Shown: positions 12,521 to 25,834 of the stretch, one piece after another | Numbering within the stretch: the stretch's first letter is position 1 | Layout of the letters: every line of letters begins with the position of its first letter | Assembly: GCA_018881555.1 (NCBI GenBank) | Contig: JACAXG010000050.1 | Span: forward strand, 434,001 to 498,000 | Length of the DNA stretch: 64,000 nt | Origin: Amblyornis subalaris | Taxonomy: Eukaryota > Chordata > Aves > Passeriformes > Ptilonorhynchidae | Direction of reading: 5' to 3' | Position numbers and translations under genes: made by a program | Notes under the pieces: model-generated | Database searches by the model: none | What the model was told of the DNA's origin: nothing | What the model saw: only the letters and a program-made list of their open reading frames with translations

Positions 12521-13366
12521 CTACAAAGGAGAAGATATGACGTTGTTCATTCAGGCCCGGAAATGTTGAGCAATGCTTAAGCTGAAAATACGTCTGAGAA
12601 TCAGACTCTCTTAAAAAGACATTATTCTTTTTGTCTGGAACCATGTCTTATGTTTGTTTCTTTCTTCTCTGACTCTTTTCTTTACCATTTTTCATGTGAG
12701 ATATCCATGTGCAACTGCTGCTGCTTTCTGTTAGCCTGTGTCCTCTTCAGAACCAGCATTTTAGAGAAAAGAAATATATGAACTGTTTATTCACTCATTC
12801 ATTCATCCCTTTCCTGCCTCTTCCTTGTCTGCAAAATGAGCAGGAAGCTATTTGTGCCTGGTGACTCACCACCAGATTTTATGAGGGGATTATGCTGAAC
12901 CTCACTGATTCACACTCTAGGCTTTGTCGGAGGTCAATGTCTTGGCAGCATTCCTCTGTAAATACTATGCAAGTACCAAGCTGTTGATATTGAGAGAGCT
13001 TTAAGTTGTTTCTGCCTTCCTTCTGCTGTGCTTTTTGTTCACAACAGTTGCCAGCAGGGGGGCAAGGTGACAAATTCTGTCCCTGTATTGAATATAGAAA
13101 TTGGACATTCAGTTGGTGCGCAGATATTTGCTTGGCAGTAGCCGCTTCTGTGGAATGTGCACTGATTTTTACTTTCCTTAATTCAAAGAGCTGTTGTGAT
13201 GAGCCCCTAAAATAGGATTGGACGTTGTTCATGGCCTTTCACTTTGTAACTTTCCTCCCCTCTTACCACAAGAATGCCTCCTGCCCCTTTATATGTATTC
13301 TCACTCTGTATCTTGCCGTTCTTCAAGGTGCTAATCGTTAAGATTCCTTAGCTTAGGGAGAAATCT

Positions 13367-13401
13367 CTCTGAAATCACGGAGATTTCCGTGAATTTCAGA
13401 G
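13367..13401. repeat. Near-perfect 15-bp inverted repeat (hairpin)
   Basis: The left arm CTCTGAAATCACGGA (13367-13381) pairs with TCCGTGAATTTCAGAG (13386-13401) with one bulged A and a 4-nt loop, GATT. Each arm keeps a CpG. It is too short for a typical full microRNA precursor. Confidence 0.65.
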
Positions 13402-14511
13402 TTATGCAACAGAATCCCAGCTGGGGATTTGGTATTTACTTCTTTGTATTTCTCTAACACTTTTTGCATATTTATGGGCACACACACAATGCAGCTGTAG
13501 TAAGCTGTGTATTCAGTAGCTTTTGGGGAGGTCCAAGAAGCAGTCCCAGTAACACAACTGCCTCATTAACTTTGTTTTCCTGAACCCTGCCAATAGCATG
13601 TTACTTAATTTCTCGCAGAATGGGCCACTATACAGGTTGTACACAAGGCCTTGAAAAGGTCAGTTGAAGGCTTACCACCACTGGAAGAAAACAACAAATG
13701 TCCCATAGAGACAAGCTTTGAGGTGTTTTTCATGTTGTTATAATTTTCTGATTTTTAAAAAGTTAGCTTGCTCTGAGAACCTTGGAATATTAAGGTAGAA
13801 GGAAGGTGAAAGAAACTTTCCAGATGTGAATATGAGTTTTTGCCATCTGTCACCCCCAGTCAGTCCTACTCGTTCCCCTGTGTTTCTCTGCTCCTGCAGG
13901 ACATTTCCTTGGAGCCCTTCTGTCTCTAATGGAAATAAAGATCTCCTCCAGATCTCACTAGACAGGTGCAAAGATCACTGGGCTTGGAAAGTCTTTTGTA
14001 TAGACAAGCTCCGCTATCACCAGGCATGCCATTGGATGCCTTGTTTAACTTGCTGATGGAGACTGCCAGGATTCCTGTGATGAGATAAGATGAAGAGCGT
14101 TCTCCAAGCCATCCGTCCAACTCTGGGTACACTTCGTTTTAGGCAGAACTCAGTGTAGATTTTCTTCTTCGCCTCTCTCAGTGACTAATATCCAGTCAAT
14201 AAAATCTCTCTATATAGAAAATTAATAACAGACCATTCTTCGCAGCAACGGGTTTTTCCCTTGCTGACATGTTTTCTTACAGAAGGATAAAAATGTGTTT
14301 TCTAAGCTCTATTGCTTTTCCTTTTCGTTTCTCACATGCACAGGAAATTCACCCATTACCAGAATATTACTCCTACCATTTGCTGCTAAAACAGCATCTT
14401 TTTTTTTCCCAAATAAGGGAAAAGATCATTTCTGGAGTTTGAAACAGTTTGTTCTATAAGCAATGAAAATAACTAAGCTTTATTAATTGCTAATTTGTTT
14501 TCTGTCTTATG

Positions 14512-14777
14512 TCATCTAGATTTTCCTATCATCCTCTTTCTGGGCAGACCTGATTCAGAAAGGACCGTGCTAGAACAGAGCCACAGATACTCCTGGTGCC
14601 AGCACACGGAATGTCTGGCTGCAAGGCAAAGCGGATTGATGCTGAGTGTTTCTTGCCCATTTTTTCTAGGCATTCTTTCATTACTACTGTCTGTTTTCAC
14701 TACCTCTTCATCCTGAAACTTGTAGAAACCTCTCAAGTGAGAGACTAGACTCATATCTGATTCCATTTTCGGAGAGT
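14512..14777 (-). CDS. Weak 3'-terminal exon candidate, unknown product
   Basis: On the minus strand a pyrimidine-rich acceptor (TTTCCTCAATTCTCAG) precedes an open frame of about 88 codons that ends at a TGA at 14512. It sits within the longest open frame outside mobile elements (170 codons, to 15024). The part after the acceptor is rich in K, E, D and R, for example KFQDEEVVKTDSSNERMPRK, unlike the F/L/S/C-rich upstream part. An AATAAA signal follows about 30 bp downstream (14484-14479). No family was recognised. An open frame of this length is roughly expected once by chance in a window of this size, so confidence is low. Confidence 0.17.
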
Positions 14778-16966
14778 TTTTACTGAGAATTGAGGAAAAA
14801 AACAACCAAACAAATGTTTCTTCATTCTGTATTATCATGATTTTATTGTAGCTGATATTAGAAATATTGATTAACCTGACATTAGAAATTCTCATTCGGG
14901 TGAACATATATTTTATTGGAGAGCAGCTGAGTGGCAAGGTTTGCTGGTGGTTTAAACTTATTTGGGATAGTGAGCGAAACTTAAAGAATTGCAGAGGGAT
15001 TTTAGGAGATGGAAATAATACCATACACAGAAACCACCACTATATGTGGCTCAGTGATTCTTGCAAGTGTCTGGAAGCTGAGAAATAGGTGGGTTGTGCT
15101 TGTGGATCACTTATGTTACTGCCTGGGCATTTGCTTTTGGCCACTGTTGGAAATGACTGTCTGAGCTCATTGGACTCCTTTCAGAGGCAGTACAATACTC
15201 TTATGTTCCTATAAGCTTCTGAAAAAAACAATGGGTTTAAAAAGTCAGAAAAGCTGTTTCAAGCATGACAAAAAGCTAAGCAAAGGAAAAACATGAAAGC
15301 AAATAAAAACAAACAAGACACTCATACATAAATGGTACTTGGGAAGAAACAACTATAATATGGATAATTTATGGATGTATTTCTTATTAGGAAGTCTTCA
15401 GCTGTCTCACTGGTGGCTTACACTCTGATTTATAAAGAACAATGTTAGCATCTTTGTGAGAATCAAATGTTTTCAGTTCACAGGGCAGGAAAATCTTTAG
15501 TTTGGCTGGATGTACAAAGTGAACTTCAGCACAAATTCCTCAAGATGAGATCAAAATCTTACATTTACAATTACTGTCGGTTAGAAACCTTTGGAGAAAC
15601 AAACTCTGTTACAAAATGGTTTGTTTTGCCTGGAAAGAGATGGTCATTAATGTTTGACTTATCATGGTCACTATCTAAAATATAAACACAGTTCCCTGCC
15701 ACCAGAGTGTCTGAGGAATTGCTGGTTAATTCTACTTGGAGAGAAAAGACAGGGTGTTTTAGATTTCACCCTGTCAGAATTGTCATGTACTGTGACAGAT
15801 ACAGGTGTAGATAGTATCGATCTTTATTGATTTTATTGCAAAATGAATGGACACCAACAGGCTTTCTGTGAAGAATGTCTAGAAAGAGCATCATCTTTTT
15901 ATTAAAAACAACAGCAGTAGCAAAATACTGATGCAAATGAAACACTTAAGACAATTTTAGTTATCAGGGTTTTTTTAAGAAGGGCTCCACTCTTTCTTAT
16001 GTACAAGACTAACCATACACTTATAAGTTATACTTTGGAAACAAAAATACCCATTTTTTTGAGTGTTGTTCAAAACTCAGACTAATGTTTCAGAATCCTT
16101 TAATACTTAAAAAAGATATTTTAATTGATAAAACAATATGGTTAATCATCTTCCATCTGAAAAGGATGTCTCTTAAGAAAAAAAAAATTTTGAAGGGTTT
16201 TTTAAAGTTGCAAGTTCCAGAATATCACATGCTCTGGAATGTGCCCGAATGAAATTAAAATATCTTTTTACATGATTTTTAAAAATAAAAGAGAGAGAGA
16301 CAGTAAATAGATTGTTAAGTGGAATTAGTTATACAGTTTCTAGTATTCTACCAGTGTGAATCAGTCATAGCTGCTTTTCATTTTCCACCTTGTCCTCTTG
16401 ATACAAGTTACAATACAGGATCACAGTTTTGTACTCTTGTAGGGTTTGTTAAGTACAGAATTATGCTGTTATTTTGTATAAAGTACAGTTACAAGGTTGT
16501 ATGGTTCTGTGGGTAATATGAATGATCATGGATAATAAGGGATAAATTGTGGCCAAAGAAGAACATTGTGCTTTGGTGAAAGCATTTTTCTTTGTTGATG
16601 CTCTATTGAATTATTCTGTTTTGGTTTTTTTTAATTAAGGATTTTGAAATAGCATGTAAAAAAAATGCCTTTTAAGCCTTGAAATAATTGTCCTCTCTGA
16701 TGAGTTAACTTTTAAGTGATAGCAAGTGCTGGATTTTTATGCTCTCCCTCCTCAGCAGTTGCCTATTGCAGAGGTCAGAGAGAAAAGTAGGATGGTATTG
16801 GTGAATACTTTTGTCAGTACCTAGCGTTGCTTACTGTTCAAACATGGTGGTGAGACAGTTTCCTTCACACACTGCCTGATCTCCTCAGTTCAGGTAGAAA
16901 TTTCCTGGCCTGTCCATTGCAGGAGGAGCCAGGCTTTGCTGCTGCGCTCACAGGAGAGTTTCTGAG

Positions 16967-16981
16967 CACGTGGGCCACGTG
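16967..16981. promoter_or_regulatory. Two canonical E-boxes in tandem
   Basis: CACGTG occurs at 16967-16972 and again at 16976-16981, separated by GGC. CACGTG binds bHLH factors such as USF, MYC/MAX and CLOCK/BMAL1. Function here is inferred from the motif only; there is no promoter evidence nearby. Confidence 0.3.
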
Positions 16982-18880
16982 CTGACCTCTTCAAGCCTGG
17001 TTACCAGATAAGTAAATAAAGCAAGATTTTGGGCTGGATATCCTGGAGTTGTGCAATTGCTAAAGCATTCCTTCTGGGTCTTTGAAAGCAGAAGAAGTTC
17101 ATCGGCATAGAAACCTATAGCCCAATTGGCTGAATTAGCAAAGTTATAATCCACTGAGAAGAAAGGCTGAGGAATTGTTTTATTTTGACTGTACAAATAT
17201 GGCTGTCTCATGCACAAGCATTTGTACCTCTTCCATCTACAGGAAAGGTATGGGACAAAGAGTAGTTTCAAAGGTTATATTCGTTTGGAGTCTATCAAGG
17301 CTGAAAACTATGATTTCTCTTTCCATTTGTATTTCTAATTTCTATTCTAATGAAGCAAAACAAGAATGATATGTTTCTTCAGACATCTAACTAAAGTTTA
17401 TGAAGTGATTATCCTTCCATATATAGCATGTTCTTCTTTGCTTGTTGGAAGTTTTTTTTGATATCTGAAGGTTAGCCTTTAGGTCATAGCTTTTATAAGT
17501 TTAGCATAAGCCTTTAATCTCTCTCGAATGATTTTTGTGTGTAACTTATTCTTATAATTATTACTAATAAAGCTACCACATAGCAGGGAACAGGACGTCC
17601 TTGTAGAATCTGAATTCTTTATCTTATTTGTTTAGATAGTATTAGCAGAAAAAATATTCTCTGTCTCTTCTTATTTTCTAAAAAAAGGACCTTCCTATAC
17701 AATGTAACAGAGCAAGAGTAATGCAGAAAAAGAATATTAAGATTTGGCTAACAACAACTTGGTAAGGAAAGCGATAGAATTTTGAGGGAAAAGGTTGCTG
17801 ATTCTCTCTCTCCCTTTCTTTGCCTGGGGTTAAGTTACAATAAGAATTATGCTAAAGTGGTAATAAAAATAAGTTTTTAAACATTGTGTTTTATCACTCA
17901 TATAAAAATCAGTAATATAACTTGGTTATCTGGGGTTTGTACAATATGTACTTATGCCTTAATAACAGAAGACATCTTCTGAACTAATTTGCTCAGCAAT
18001 TTAAAGAGTATTGTGAACTGCCAAATATTCTCTGCTGCCTCAAATCCTTTTGAATATTGTACGTCTTATTAATGATAGCAAAATTACTTGTTCCTTAGTG
18101 ATTTTGCAATACAGTATTTTCACAAAAAAATAGATGTAATGAAACATGTTAACTCTACTTTCTTCCCGTCTTTGTGATTTTACTCCTACTTTTAGGATGC
18201 TATTTCCAATACAGTTGTTCTAGCAATGAGAAGAAAATTTGATAACTGTGTCTCAGTTATCTCCATGGTTTTTTTGGTCCCTCCAAGGAATAAAGTTCTA
18301 ACAAATGGGCCAGTTGGCTCCCTTCCCCAAGACACAAGGAGTAATTTTCTTTGTTCCTAAATTCCATGATTTGAGATTCTAACCTTCTCTCTTTCCCTGA
18401 AACTTCCACTCTGAACAGTTGGCCTGTGAATTGCTTGGAACATCACGGGAGAGCTTTAGGGTAAATCAACAATTCAAATGTTCGGTAACTCATCCACAAA
18501 CAAAGTGGATGAAATGCAGTACCAACAATTTTGAACTGCTTCCCAAAATTTTTAAAACCTTTTTTTTCCCCCCAGTGCTGCCTGCTGCATCCTTTGAGAA
18601 ACAGCCCCATGTTTCTAGTCTGAGCCTCTACCTGTAAGATCCCTGGGGGTTTTTGACTGATGCTTGCCTGTACTAATGTAGTGTCTAAGTGCTGGCCATG
18701 CTTTGCCAGAACGTAGCACCAATGCTCAGAGGAGCTGAGAGCTCACTGCCTGTTTTATTGCTAGTTAGCAGAACAGGATGTGAAGATAGGGAAAATACTT
18801 GACTATTTTGTGTGTTTCTGAAAGAAAAAGAAAGTACTAAGGAAGATTGTTTTGCCAGTAATCTTCAAATCTTTCAGTTT

Positions 18881-19555
18881 TCATAGACTCATAGAATGGT
18901 TTGGGCTGGAAGGGACCTTAAAGATCATCTAGTTCCAGTCCATCTGCTGTGGANAGGGACACCTTCCACTAGAGCAGGTTTCTCCAAGCTCCATCCAACC
19001 TGGCCTTGAACACATTCACCACAGCTTCTCTGTGTAACCTGTGCCAGCGCCTCACCACTCTCACATGAAGAATTTCTTCCTAATGTCTAATCTACACCTA
19101 CTCTCTTTTAGTTTGAAGCCATTCCCCCTTGTCCTGTTACTACATGCCCTTGTAATAAAGTCTCTCCCCATCTTCCTTGTAGGCTTCATTCGGGTACTGA
19201 AAGGCCAAAACTAGGTCACCCCAAATCATTCTCTTTTCTAGGTGGAACAACCCCAATTCTCTCAGACTTTTCTCATAGGAGAGGTGCTTCATCCCTCTAA
19301 TCAACTTGGTGACCCTCCTCTGGACTCACTCCAACAGGTTCATGTCCTTCCTCTGCTGGGGCCCCAGAGCTGGACACAGCCTTCCATGTGGTCTCTCACC
19401 AGAGTGGAGTAGCGGGGGAGAATCCCCTCCCTCACTCTGCTGGCGACAGTGCTTTGGGTGCAGCACAAGATATGGGTGGCTGTCTGGGGAGCAAGCGCAC
19501 AATGCTGGCTCATGTCCAGTTTCGCAATAAACTACTTTCTCGCACTGCCCCTACT
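18881..19555 (-). mobile_element. CR1 LINE fragment, inverted, 3' end intact
   Basis: This is an inverted CR1 copy. It starts with the complement of the CR1 3' end (ATAGAATGGTTTGGGCTGG, then GGGACCTTAAAGATCATCTA) and runs through CCATCCAACCTGGCCTTGAA, GAAGAATTTCTTCCTAATGT, TTGAAGCCATTCCCCCTTGT and the CTGGACACAGC region of the ORF2 tail. It fades out after GCTGGCTCATGTCCAGTTT near 19.55 kb. It is about 670 bp, 5'-truncated, and carries an N at 18954 and frameshifts. It is non-functional. Confidence 0.95.
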
Positions 19556-21123
19556 GAGTTTTCTTCAGTTTAGATGATGCAANTAAGTTATTTTCCATTC
19601 TGAAGTGCAGATTGCTGGTTGGTTGGTTGGTTTATTTTCCCTTCACATTGTACTTTTGGGGGCATTTGGGCAGAGAGGAGGAGTCAGCATTNCACACCTG
19701 CATCTGTAGAAGAAGGCATTGAGCAAGATCTGGGGTCCCTGAGGGAGTCTTTGGAGCAACTAAGTGCGTGACCATAAGGGAATCACTACTAATGAACACT
19801 AGACAAACATGTAACATCAAAAGTTGCCAGGTGAAGATAACTAATGCAACTAATCTGAAGGCCGTTGAGGGCCAGACAGTCGAACAGCTATAAGGTCATG
19901 ATTGATATCAGTCAGTGCACTTCATAAGGGTCAATTACTGACTGCTTAAATCACCTTATGCAGTGAGACTTCCTCCTGTAACCCAAAGACTCTGAAATGA
20001 CTTCTTGCTCTTACCCCACATCTTAGATTTTACCTTTGCTTCCAAGAATCCAGGATTGCTTTCGTATTTTGTAATCCCAAATAGTGTATGTAGTGGGTAT
20101 TTGCTGCACCAATTTGGGTGTTCTTCATACCACCGTAGAGGAGGATGAATGACTTTTCTGAAGAGGCTAAAATCAGTCTGTCATCCCCTCACCTGTGAGT
20201 GCAAATCCACGTTGCTGGTGTTGACATGCATTAAGGAGGAGGTGCCATGAAGGTGTTGCAACCCAATTTCTCCTAGGTAGGTCTTATTGCAGTATAATAT
20301 AGGGAGTATTTAAAGCTTTTTTTTCTTTTTATTTACAAGTGATGATATGGCTGGTCTATTTAGAGGCTTATTGTTAACTAACTCTAGTTCATTAAAGGAT
20401 TCGTTTTGGGTGCACATGCTGAGCACAACCTCATTGCTGCTGTATNAGAGTAACATGATTAAGGGAAACATATCCTGCTTTCAAGCTCCATGCACAATCA
20501 GTCCCGGATAAGGTTTATTTCCTGGTTAGGGAGTCATTTTCTTTTGATTATTTTGTTTTTTTAATGAACTATTATTGCTAAATGCTAGACTATATGCTCA
20601 AGCCATCAATTCTGACTTTATTCTTTGTCCTTCTGCTTTATTCATATCTCACACAGGCAAAAGGTGCTGAAATAATTGTAAAGAAAAACTGCTGGTTTAA
20701 GGCTTATGTAGTACAACAGGCTGCATGGGAACTTCTCTAGTTCCTCAAAATATTTTTTGGTTCATGCAATATGAGGATACGAATACTTGCTTTGCCAAGC
20801 AATTTGTTGCTAGAAATTTTTTTTAAAAATTATAATAAAATCATAAATAATTTTATATATACCACAGTGTCAAAATGTTGAGGCAAATAGCCTTAATGTC
20901 ATGGCAAACATTGAATGAGAATGTAGTAAGGTGGGGGATTGCTGTGAGAAAAATCAAAGAAAGATGTAAGAGAAATGTAAATTTTGCTTCGTAGTTTCAC
21001 TTGCTCTACTATTCTACACTCACTATTCTAACAAGCAGAATTCACTGTTCAGAAATCACAGGTCCTTCTTTCCTGCGAGAGAAAAATCTGTTGTTTGGAA
21101 AGTTAATATCAGCCAATTCTTTG

Positions 21124-21380
21124 TGAAAATTGGTAATTTGTGTTCTGTCTGGATGCTTGTATAGCTGCATAGGACACTCGGGAAATTGCCATTTTTTAGA
21201 AAGGTTTTTGTGGCAATGACAGTGAGACATGTACAGTCTAAAACTGTCTACACAGTGAAGTGAATCCAGGACAAAATTTTTATTTCATCCTCTGAATCCA
21301 TTTGAGTCTTTTTGCATTTGACTTAGAACCTCTACTCTCGGAGCAGGCTGCCCTTCATGATGGAGGTGGATACTGGTGCC
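21124..21380 (+). repeat. Local duplication, copy A
   Basis: This segment aligns with copy B at 22720-22994 in the same orientation. Shared blocks include GCATAGGACACTC, TTTTGTGGCAATGACAGTGAGACA, CTAAAACTGT, TTCATCCT, GCAGGCTGC and a closing TACT-GTGCC. Indels and many substitutions separate the copies, so the event is old. Neither copy has ends I recognise as a transposon. Confidence 0.75.
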
Positions 21381-22158
21381 AATAACCAGATTTTTATGTT
21401 TTTTTTTTTAAATGCGTGCTGCCAGATGCATTTTTAATTAACTGTGCTTCAAATGCAACTTTGTTCCATTTTTTGTTTTCTACTTTTTTTCTTTTTGGAA
21501 AAAAGGATTTTAATGGAAGAGCATATTCTTTGTCGTCTGAGTAGTAGATTTTTCGTCGTAAGTGCAAGCTGAGTTGGTTAAACTTTGAAAATAGGTCAGT
21601 GGCTAGTACAGTTTGTTTAAAGACCAAAGGAATCATTATCATTTATCAGGACTCATTAGACATTGTGGTTATGAGGTCTCACTCTTAAAACAAGCTTGAG
21701 AGTTTCAAGCAATAATATGCTACTCCAGAGTTTAAAATGTTGCATATTCATAACATTAAACAAAGTTTGATTAAAACAAGTTATATTAGTTGTTAGGGGC
21801 CAAAATGCTTGGGGTTTTGGCTATGATCCAGTTTTGTTCATTTTGAGAGGGCAAATGCATCTAGGTTCTCTTGCTGTAAACAACTGATATTGTCATTTTT
21901 CAATGTGTTATAATAGTCAACTGCCATTTAGCATGTTGTTGATGCAAACATTAGCATAACCAAACATGATGACATGTTTTCATTTAAATAAAGAAAACGG
22001 TATGAATAGCAATCAGTTTGAATACAGTCCATGGTTTAAAACTATCTGTAGTTTACTTGTGTTGTCTTGAAAGCTCTTTAGCACTTGTATGCATTTACAC
22101 AGTGTGTCCATCCTGTGTTGCACAGTGTGTAGTTGGCAGCACTGGGGTTTTGTGTGGG

Positions 22159-22176
22159 TTTTTTTTTTTTTTTTTT
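22159..22176. repeat. Poly(T) run of 18
   Basis: Eighteen consecutive T's follow GTGTGTGGG. No retroposed sequence was recognised beside it on either strand, so it is listed as a simple mononucleotide repeat. Confidence 0.85.
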
Positions 22177-22719
22177 GTTACATTATACCAGGTAGTAACC
22201 ATTGGTTAATTTAAAGAAAAAAAGAACGCGAGTCAAGAATTATGCTTGCCATTAGAGGTGCGAGTACAAAAAATGTTCTCTGTGTTACACTTTCAAGGAA
22301 TGAAAATGGATGTATCCAACATCTAAACATGTATCCAACGTGCACCTTGGCCCAGCAGGGTGCATGCGGAGCAGCAGAGGCAGTCCCTGTGGGAATGCCC
22401 ACAGTCCCCTCTGCCCATTCAGATGAGCGGCACTGGGACGGGCTTGTGTAGCTTGACGATGAAGGGCGCTGGGGTGGCTTGTTAACTTTATCTCTACAAG
22501 CCGAGCCATTTGCAGTTAGCTATTCGAGATCAGCCTTTCCCTGATTGTGAAGCACACGCAAAATACCTGTGGTTTCTAATTAGTTTTCAGTGCAGGTTGC
22601 TTGTTAGGAAGAAAACCCTTTGCCTTTGTTGAAATGACAGTTTAGATTTCATTAGAGAACAGTGCTTGCGAACAGCTTTTGTCAGTAGTGTTCACTTCCT
22701 TCAAAGCAACTTTTCTAAT

Positions 22720-22994
22720 TAATGAAATCAATTGCTAATTCATGTTCCATCTGGGTGCTTGTCTAGCAGCATAGGACACTCAGAGAAGTTGACATTTCTT
22801 AGAAGGGCTTTTGTGGCAATGACAGTGAGACACATGTACTGCCTAAAACTGTTTCCACGTTTCTGAGGCTTGAATCTAGGATAAGATTTTTACTTCATCC
22901 TTTGACACCAGCTGAATCTTTTTGTATTCTACTGAACTTAGAAGCTCTGCTCTCTAAGCAGGCTGCACGTGGTGCTGAGGTGGGTACTAGTGCC
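22720..22994 (+). repeat. Local duplication, copy B
   Basis: Partner of copy A, about 1.6 kb downstream in direct orientation. By eye roughly three quarters of positions agree. It is slightly longer than copy A, with extra bases around 22860-22870 and 22905-22935. It may be a tandem duplication that later diverged, or two insertions of one old repeat family. Confidence 0.75.
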
Positions 22995-25834
22995 AGTCCC
23001 TGTACTTGTGCTGGAGTGCTGCTGATCTTGTGGGGGCTGGTTGCAGGGATCAATATAATGCTGGTACACAGGGACTGCTGTTTTTTACGTAGGTATGGGA
23101 CTGTAATTCAACTAGATGTTTTGTGTCCAGCAAAGAAGTCACAAATAAATTCTTACTGTCCACCTGCGCCACTTAAATGCTGGGAACAGATTAAGACTCT
23201 GGCTACAATGAGCTGATTTTTAGTAGTTTGTATTTCAGGTATTTTGTCACTTCTGTTCATATTTAGTAGCTTCCTTAAAAAGCCTCTTTGTAGTGAATAC
23301 TACCTTATTTGGTTTTGTGCATACTCAAAAAATACAATGATGCTAGTCCTTGCAAGGTTTATTTTTTTATTTCATGTTCTTAAAGTATTTGAAAACATCA
23401 AAGTCTTTTTATGGCTTTTCATTTCATGGGCAGTCAGAATACCACAGTACAGCCAAAACTTGTATTGTTTTGGCTCTGCAGACGTCTTCTTGATATATTA
23501 AGGCTGTCAGCAGAATGTGTAAACACCAGTTCCAGCTTTTACATTGGTCACTAAAGCATCCTTAAGTGCATGCAGCTCAGGAATCTAGTCCTGCAAGACA
23601 AAGCCCTCAATCATATGACTGAACGATGGTCAGGGGCTTCTGTTAAAATGCTTTAATAACTTGGCACTTCACAGCAGTAAGTCAGTTCTCTTGCATTTAA
23701 GTCACAGTGATTGATCATGTCTATGTAGCTCATCCACTGACATGTAAGAGTGCATTCACCTTAAACAGCATCTACCTCCAAGTTAAGATGGTGTAATTAT
23801 TTAAACAAAAATGTAGTTCTTCAGAAAGTATAATGTGACTGCAGCAGTTACCTTACCAGGCCCTGTTTGTTGTGTATATTGATGGCTTTCTACATTCTAC
23901 AGCTTCTCACATGGCAACGAAGAATCTATAAAGTTTCTGAAAATTTTGTGAAATATACTGCTTTATGGGAAAAGGAGGCATGTGCTAATATAAAAAAGAC
24001 TTTTTGATTTCTCACCTTAATTTTATATTTTTTAAAGGAAGGTACTAGGAGAGTGGGAAATTGTATCCTCACAGTTTTCTTAAACATAAAAAAAGCACTG
24101 AACTGTAAAGATTTTTTCCTAGTTTTCATGTTGTTGTTGTTTGGGGTTATTTGTTTTGGGTTTGGTTTTTTGTTGGTGTTTTTTTTTTTTCCTTTTTTAG
24201 TCCTTTCATCATCTGGAAGGAAGTTCTTCATTGAATTCTAAGCTTGTTCAAGGGACAGTTTAGGGGAAAAACTAATTATCTGATTGCCCACCTTACTGTC
24301 TCGTCAAGGCTAGGCTGGTGCCTTGTCATAGGTGCAGAGCTGGAAATGATGAATGAAATAACAAATAGATCACTTTCTCAAAATAAGTTTTGAAAAGAGC
24401 TTATGATACAGTTCTTGCAGACTTTGAGAAAAAAAAAGAGACTGTCCTGTAAAAGACCCCAAATAACCATATTGATTCTGTTCCACATTTTTCACATTTT
24501 ATATTAATTTAATTTTGTCCTTAGAAAGCCTTAAATTTTAAAAGTTTTTACTGCATAATGCATTGACATTGCAAAACTGTGAACTTGAAATACTGGTTTG
24601 AAATACTGATGTATCCATATAAACACTGTCTTTACCAATAAAATATTTTTTCAAAACAAGGGTGCATTTTTACGTGCATTTCGGTAGTAACAGTGGCAGG
24701 TGAGGCAGTTTATCTTCACTCTGTGCCTACCCCTCCATACCTCATTCATTCCAGTAGTACTTTGGTTTCAGTAGTATTCTGGGTTCAGGAGTATTCTGAA
24801 GAGGGTAGAAAACAGACCTGCCTTTAAAAAAAAAGAAAAAGTTTTTCCCATCTTATTTTTGGGTTGGACCAATTCCTCACTCCTGTTCATTTGTGCTGAA
24901 AAGACAGCAGGGATGTGAGAAGTAGCAGCAATAAGTAGCCCATCATAGGATCTGCTTAAAGTTGCTGATTGTTTGAACAAAGCCTGATTATACTTGAAAA
25001 TATGTAATTTTGTCCTGTGAAAGAGCATTAGAAAATGAGTACAAACACGTATTTAGAAGAATACAGACATAAAAAACCTATTGTATGTGACTGAAATGCC
25101 TTTTCCCAAGCATATTTGTTTTGACTTTTATGCTGGTCTCCACCATGATAAAAAACTGTCATGTTTAGGAAAATTAAGAATTTAATTCCCTTGTATAAAA
25201 AATCTGGCTGAGTTGGTTATGGTAAATTTGTGTGATGATATTTTCTACCTATGTACACTCAGCTGAACCCATCATTCAGCATTTCTAGTAGGTTTTTAGA
25301 GAAGGAAAGCAGACAAAAAAGGTTAAATGCTTGGAAGGGTCATGTTACTGTCCTTAAGTTATCAACAGAATTTAGATGTAAAATTGCAGAAGAAGGGGTC
25401 AAAAGAAACGTGTGATTGATGCAGACAAAAATAGTCTGTGGAAAAATGTCAGCAAATTATATTCATTTTGCCTAAGTTGTTCTCATAAAAGGTGAAAAGA
25501 GAATCAATTTCTTAACTTTTAAGTTCTTTGCAGTTCTATGGAAAAAATAAAACCTCACTTCAGAGACATCTCTGAAATCTCATGAAATCTAATTCTCTGT
25601 CTGATGAAAACTATCTTTGGGAACATCCGGCTTTAAAAGCATTCTATGAGAGCGGAACCACTGTGCTGGGGTCACATTTTCACTTTAGTCTTAACTTTCT
25701 TTTAACCAAAGATTTGACAGTAAATATAATTCAAATTGAAAACCTCTTTTGAGAGGAAATATTTAAATCTGAAACTGCTGAAATGGAATGCATCAAGAAT
25801 GGTGGAAGCCTCCCATCCCTTTATGGTTTGTGGA

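Larger units (their letters stand above)
12521..18880. other. Unique non-coding DNA
   Basis: No mobile element was recognised. The stretch contains a CpG-bearing hairpin at 13367-13401, a paired E-box near 16.97 kb and a long minus-strand open frame near 14.5-15.0 kb described separately. A (GA)n-like run sits near 16285. Otherwise it is AT-rich sequence with stop codons in all frames. Confidence 0.55.

Noticed and set aside
11632..12580. Open frames of 229, 210 and 132 codons on both strands
   Set aside because: They lie within the solo LTR. Its GC-rich tandem repeats lack stops in several frames; no retroviral or host protein is recognisable.
12879..13232. 117-codon minus-strand frame followed by a GTGAGT-type donor
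   Set aside because: A TAA lies between the frame and the donor, so they cannot form one coding exon.
19306..19573. Overlapping plus-strand frames of 74 and 61 codons
   Set aside because: Both are antisense to the inverted CR1 at 18881-19555.
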